Source: Pampus argenteus (Eukaryota; Chordata; Actinopteri; Scombriformes; Stromateidae). Taken from it: a stretch of 64,000 nt of DNA. The number at the start of each line of letters is the position of its first letter. Position 1 is the stretch's first letter. The notes beneath the pieces were generated by a model. It searched no databases. It had not been told where the DNA came from and was given only the letters and a program-made list of their open reading frames with translations. Both the position numbers and the translations under genes were made by a program. The DNA is taken from NCBI GenBank assembly GCA_036937835.1, contig CM072863.1:7216501-7280500 (forward strand), read 5' to 3'. Positions 58,999 to 64,000 of the stretch are shown one piece after another.

Positions 58999-60820
58999 GC
59001 CATGATGCCACTGTTTTACCCAACATTACTAGACAATACAAGACATTCATCTTGTATTGGAGTGCCATGCCACGTACCAAAGAAAACAGATAATTAATAT
59101 TGTGATTATTAAACCCACACTAAATCTGCCTATGACAATGGTGTCATATAGGGAAAAAAAGCAGCCAAGGCTCCAGCCTATTTAAAATTTAAATTAACGA
59201 ATCATAAACTGTTTGAGAAAGTATACACACATCGTCCAACCTCGGTACTAGAAGTGAAGAACATCATTGTAAACTCTCCTCAATATATATTTTCTTTTTT
59301 TTAACTTTTTATTAATAGCCATTGAATTTCGTGTGCCAAGCTAAAAGAAGTGCCTTTAAAGATATTCTGTTTTTTGGTTTGTTTTCACTGTAACAGTAAT
59401 CCTCCATTACATCAAAGAAAGACTCCTTTCCATCACACCAACATTTATATTCTTCTGAATAGAAATATTTTGCTGGTCTGTTATTTTTCAAATGGTTACA
59501 GTTGACTGGGATCTGATGCCTTTTTTTTTTTAATGTATGCACACCAACACAGTTGAGCGCTGATTGACTTCTCTGTTTAAAACATTACATCTTGGATTTA
59601 ATAAAGAGGAATCTCATTGGTCAACTGACAACAAAGAAGCTTATCAGGAACACACTGTTGCACCACCTGATCATACTTGTCTATGTCCATCTTCCTCTCA
59701 GGTAGGACTTAGTATACAGTACAAGGTAGTATACGTGTACATTTAAAAAAAGTGCCTATAGGCTAAAACCAATAGTCCCACCACATGAAAAAGTCTAATG
59801 CTACGAAAACACACAGAGTAATACACTGGGTCTAGGATGTGGTGAATTATCACTACTATCTAATAAGGTGCTCTCCTTCATGTGCCAGAAAGTTTGTCTT
59901 TGTAACATATTCAAGCACAACAAGTAAGGAAATGTAGTTTTACACAGATGCCTTAAAAGGAATAGCAAAAAATACAACCACATTGTATTGTTCATATAGA
60001 CCAGCCTGTTTAAGAGTAGTGCCTTCTGAATGAACAGACTTATCAAAAATACTGTGCTGCTTACTTTATTCAGCTGGATTTATTAACCTTTAAGTCGACT
60101 GCATAGTCGCACCAGCATGTATCCCATCTGATCAATATAAAGGACTTTTGTGTGCCATTTTAGTTTTATTATCCTTTAACAATAGCTTTTGTTTGCATAA
60201 TATGATATGTAGAACTAATCTTAGGAAGATCGTTATGTATTTTTTGTGTTTGTGCTCATTGCTGCTCAGCATAATGGGTGTTAGAGTGGAGAAAAACTTT
60301 TTTGGGCAATGACAGTGCGAGATGTACTTTTCCAACACTGAATGATTGCATACTCTGCTGTTGCTTCCATCTTATTAAAGAAATAAATCAGATGTATTTT
60401 AATCAAAGCTGTTTAGGATTACTTTGTCCCTATATATAAACATCACTCTTTCTTGAATATCTTTCTTTCTTTGATTACTGGAAACTAACTTATTTGACCT
60501 TAAAGTGCATGCATGATACTATCACTAGCTATGGTAATGAAATGAAACGCTAACACAACGTATGGACTCTATATGTTTTGTGTTATATTGATGTAGCTGT
60601 TAAGGAAATTGGTAAATGTTTCTTTTACAAGTCATCCTTCTGTCACAGATGTGTGAAATTGTCATCATCCTCTCCTTTCTACACCAGTCAAATGTCAGAC
60701 TCAATGACTTCCAAGCCTTGCTTATGTCTACCTACTGGGAGTGCATTTGGAAATAAGTGCAATTCTACTTTATGGCCAAATACCTATTGCTTGAATAAAA
60801 CAGATTGAATTTACATCACA
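58742..60820 (+). other. vamp3: vamp3 3' untranslated region
   Basis: About 2 kb of non-coding sequence after the TAA, opening with a GA-rich AAG/AGG trinucleotide run (about 58747-58785) and holding a (GT)n microsatellite at 58950-58997. AATAAA at 60794-60799 is the best-placed poly(A) signal, giving a long 3' UTR like that of mammalian VAMP3. Earlier weaker signals could make shorter forms. Confidence 0.55.
58950..58997. repeat. (GT)n microsatellite in the vamp3 3' UTR
   Basis: GT dinucleotide run of nearly 50 bases, preceded by a shorter GT run and GGGTGGGTATGTATG from 58922. Confidence 0.9.
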
Positions 60821-60824
60821 AAGC

Positions 60825-61440
60825 CCAGTCTGAGTGTTTTATCTGATCTGTAACAGAACTGTTAAATGTCTTCCCTAAAGCTGAGAGACGTATTGTCTTG
60901 CAAACAATAATAGTCCGACATGACTCTGATACTGCCATAACATAACAAAGCAATTCAAGAAAAGGATCGACTGTGTCACCCACACTGCAGAGGAGATCTC
61001 TGGCTGTCAGCTGAAGGGTTTACTTTTACAAACACCACCTGTTCACCTCAGTAACCTGGTGGAAAAATGAGCTGTGTGCCCTTACTGACCTCCACTTCCT
61101 CCATTTCCCACACTCTGTATATGTATTATGAATGTAAGGATTTTCACAGTGTGAGCACAAGATAAACTGAAGTAACAGAAATACTTTATTTCCTAGGAGA
61201 ATCTGAAGCCCTTGAGTAGCTGACTAAACCAGCATTTTCTACATTTTACTACATTAAAAAAAACATTATTTGAGTTCAAATTCAAGTTAAATTGTTTTAA
61301 CTGGAAATTTAATATCAGATAAATTACAGACAAAATGAAAAGATAACGTGAACTGCTTTAGCGGGACCGTACAGCGGCTCTGTTCATTCATTCAGTAGTA
61401 GATGGGAGGATGCAGCGGTCTACCTCTGGCTTGTTGTCTT
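60825..61440. other. Spacer after vamp3
   Basis: Intergenic sequence between the vamp3 poly(A) signal and the next promoter. No gene or repeat element was recognised. Confidence 0.4.
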
Positions 61441-61454
61441 TCTGTTGTGTAACA

Positions 61455-61763
61455 TGGAGCTCCACGTGAACGGACTGTGTGCCGTTGGCAGACTGTTGTT
61501 TTAGACACGCCCACTAATTTGATACTGACCAATCACACGAAATATGCTAAATTATTCTGTCCAATCACCACGTAGCGAGCGAAGCTCCGCTGTTCCGGCC
61601 TCACGTTGCACAAATGTGTCAAGCGCTCAGGAGTGAATGACGATTCAGCTACGTGACTGGGACACAATTAAAAAAAAACATACCTTTAATACGGCCCGAC
61701 GAGCCATTTAATGTAATTTAATTTCAGGATATTGGAGCTGAGACACACGTGGAGTCGAAAAAG
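61455..61763 (+). promoter_or_regulatory. Promoter and probable non-coding first exon of a following plus-strand gene
   Basis: Canonical E-boxes CACGTG at 61463-61468 and 61746-61751, CCAAT at 61529-61533 and 61561-61565, a CACGCCCA GC/KLF-type motif near 61506, and locally CpG-richer sequence. A plausible exon ends at 61763 (TCGAAAAAG before GTAAATA). No protein-coding exon was identified from here to the window end. In human, PER3 follows VAMP3 in the same orientation, so this may be the per3 5' end. That is synteny inference only. Confidence 0.4.
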
Positions 61764-64000
61764 GTAAATATTTCACCAGCAAACCGAAGATTTAATGTGT
61801 CTTTGGCGATTTGGCTAACTAGCTAAGATAGCTAACCACCTCGCCCTCGGTACAGAACAGAACAGAACAGCGCATGTAAACAAATGAAATGTAATAGCGG
61901 TATTCTGTTGTAAGTTGAAACTGTGTAGTTTTTTTGGCAGTATTTCCAAACACTCATCCGTGTTCTTGCTGTAAGCAGTTATCAGTAGTGTGTATTGCTG
62001 ATATGTTAGGTGAATAATATGTCTGCCATAAGTCAGGGAGCTGTAGCCAGCTAGTGGCGCTGGGCTGAGGGACTTTTTTTTTTTTTTTTAAACACTGTAG
62101 CTATTATTGATTTAACACGCTTTCAGTGCCTGAATAACAAGTAGACTTTGATGTTAACCAGGACACCATCCAATAAGCCGTCACTTAACGATAGCTATTG
62201 ATGTTAGTAAGCTTATGAATCCACTTGTGGAGTTGCAGCTTAGTCATTATTTGCAAGTGCCTACAATCAATATTATCTATATTATAATGTGTCACAACAT
62301 TTAATTTGTTGCTTGCCAGTTGTGGTAATAATAAGTAATAATAATCATTACTGAATAATGAATGTAGGTTGTGATTTAGTTTGCAGTAATAGCAGTCACC
62401 TCTCTCTTTAAGTGTAAGCTGTAGTGACATCTGAGGTTGTTGAGGTTACTGGGTTTATGTGGGGAGGGGGCGGTGAACCGTCAAATGAGTGTCAGGTTTG
62501 TTATGAGAAGGAACAGGTTCTGAGTTATTGTTGTTGTTGTTGGATTTCTTTTTCCAATAGATAAAAGCATGTTAAACAGGTGTCAGTGTTGACTTTAAAC
62601 ATATTAGTTAGGTTTTCTGTGATAATTGCACTGATAGATTCTGTTTTTTGAGGTGACCTATTTAAATGTGTACGTGCACCTCTGATACTAAGACTGGCTG
62701 TATTAACCTCAACACCATACATTTTTAACTTGATGTCATCTCTCAAAATATTGTGACTCATAAAATAATAGTTGACCATAGATAGATAGATAGACAGATA
62801 AATATACTTAAAAATCTTAAGGTGTAAATAGACATATTTCATGTTGCCAGTTTGTGCATGTCATAATATTGATTATATGATTGCATAACCAAATGTTGTG
62901 GGCTTTGGGATGAGTATCCTGCCAGGAAAACTTTTACTTCTGCAGCTTTAGTCAATTTGTATATATCATATTGGTGTTGTGTATGTGTTCAAGTACGGCT
63001 CAGCAGACTTTCATTCCACCACAGACTGTTCAAATCACGAGACTGGAGTTTGTCTGAGAAGCTCATTGAGATAAGTTCTTCATTAAAATAAGCTCTTTAA
63101 TGACTCAAATAAAGCTGACAGTGTCAAAGAGGAAATATTAAGTGAACAGACTGAAGACATTAGAGCGATTGATTCATTTGGCTTGAGCAGAGACATTCCT
63201 ATTTGGCCTACAGCGCCGTGATTTACCACAAACAGAGCATGGCGATTATGCAATATTATTGTTTATCCACTTTTAGAAGAATTGTATATTGATTTGTCAA
63301 ATGATCAAAATTAAAAATAACCAAATCTAGTGGCAGAAAGCATTAAAAATAGTAAGATGTTCTTATTTTTATGTGATAGCCCTTGTATTAAATGACCTAT
63401 CAAACAATTTGACAGCGATAGCATGGGCCAGTAAACAATTGCATAGCTTTGTTTATTTTGGTCCGCAGTGTGCTTTGAATGTGCAGCATGTTTTCAGGGG
63501 GAGGTGGAGGAGTACAGTGTACAAACCAGGTTCAGTACCTTGACCTTAGGTGCTTTAAGCATAGCTTTATCAGGTCTGTTTGTGTGCTGTATCATTACGG
63601 CAAAGCCAGAGCATCACATCTACACCACAGTAATCAGGGGTTTGTTTGTCTGTGCATTTTGCTCACACAATACAGGTATAATGTCTCAAGTAATAGGAGG
63701 ATGGCTTGTACACTCAGAATTGAGTAAGATGGTTATGTAATCCTGCAGTGACGACCTGATAAACAGGGCAGGATATTTTCACTGGCTTCTGTTTGTGCCG
63801 CTCAGTATGTCTCCCTCTATCTTTGCCTCTGTCTCTGTGTCTCACTGCTGTTTGTTTTTTAATATCTAATATCAATATGGCTGAGCTGCAGCTAACTTGA
63901 AAGGAAGGGGAGAGCAATTTAGTAATCATTATTATGTGACTGGTGGTGTATTATGCCACTTGACAGTGCTGATGAATAAAATGTGCCCATACACATACAC
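61764..64000. other. Sequence after the last promoter, no identified exon
   Basis: Probably first intron of the gene that starts near 61700. It contains a weak CTCF-like match (13 of 15) at 62047-62061, a T run near 62073-62089, a short (GATA)n run near 62778-62800, and open frames of up to 90 codons near 63468-63740 that show no domain and no clear splice partner. Confidence 0.4.

Noticed and set aside
63468..63740. 90-codon open frame with a hydrophobic stretch near the right edge
   Set aside because: The hydrophobic stretch alone is weak evidence. No family resemblance to Per3 or any other gene, and a neighbouring frame is equally open.

Overview
The window is nuclear DNA of a vertebrate, most likely a teleost fish (probably a percomorph). 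It has short, cleanly spliced vertebrate genes with GT-AG introns, abundant (GT)n microsatellites, eukaryotic tRNA genes with A and B boxes, and a dispersed repeat I recognise from spiny-rayed fish. There are no bacterial features and no intact transposase or reverse-transcriptase frames.

Layout, left to right. (1) 639-2903, minus: the 5' half of nek4, a NIMA-family kinase; six coding exons give 320 residues and the gene runs off the left edge. (2) 2904-4230: a head-to-head intergenic region with a CTCF-like site, two CCAAT boxes and a full palindromic CRE. (3) About 4130-31200 or 33000, plus: camk1, calcium/calmodulin-dependent protein kinase I, one non-coding and eleven coding exons, 383 residues, with two large first introns and a long 3' UTR. 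(4) About 33000-39055: convergent intergenic DNA. (5) 39056-46429, minus: ccdc3, a secreted coiled-coil protein, three coding exons, 276 residues. (6) 47205-48665, plus: four identical tRNA-Arg(ACG) genes inside a tandemly duplicated block. (7) 49892-51149, plus: an unrecognised four-exon gene for a 100-residue secreted pro-protein. (8) About 52740-60820, plus: vamp3, a v-SNARE of 102 residues whose start codon is split across the first intron. (9) About 61450-61763: a promoter and probable non-coding first exon of another plus-strand gene, with E-boxes; the human neighbour order suggests per3, but no coding exon is visible before the window ends.

There is no operon-like logic. The genes are unrelated in function: cell cycle and cilia kinase, calcium signalling, secreted adipose/vascular factor, translation, unknown secreted peptide, membrane fusion. 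The interest lies in linkage (human relatives lie on 3p21, 3p25, 10p13 and 1p36), in RNA-level details (upstream ORF, stop codon inside a donor site, GT repeat beside a splice acceptor), in the tRNA block, and in the unnamed secreted gene. All exon boundaries were read by eye from reading-frame continuity and splice consensus. UTR ends and regulatory sites are less certain.
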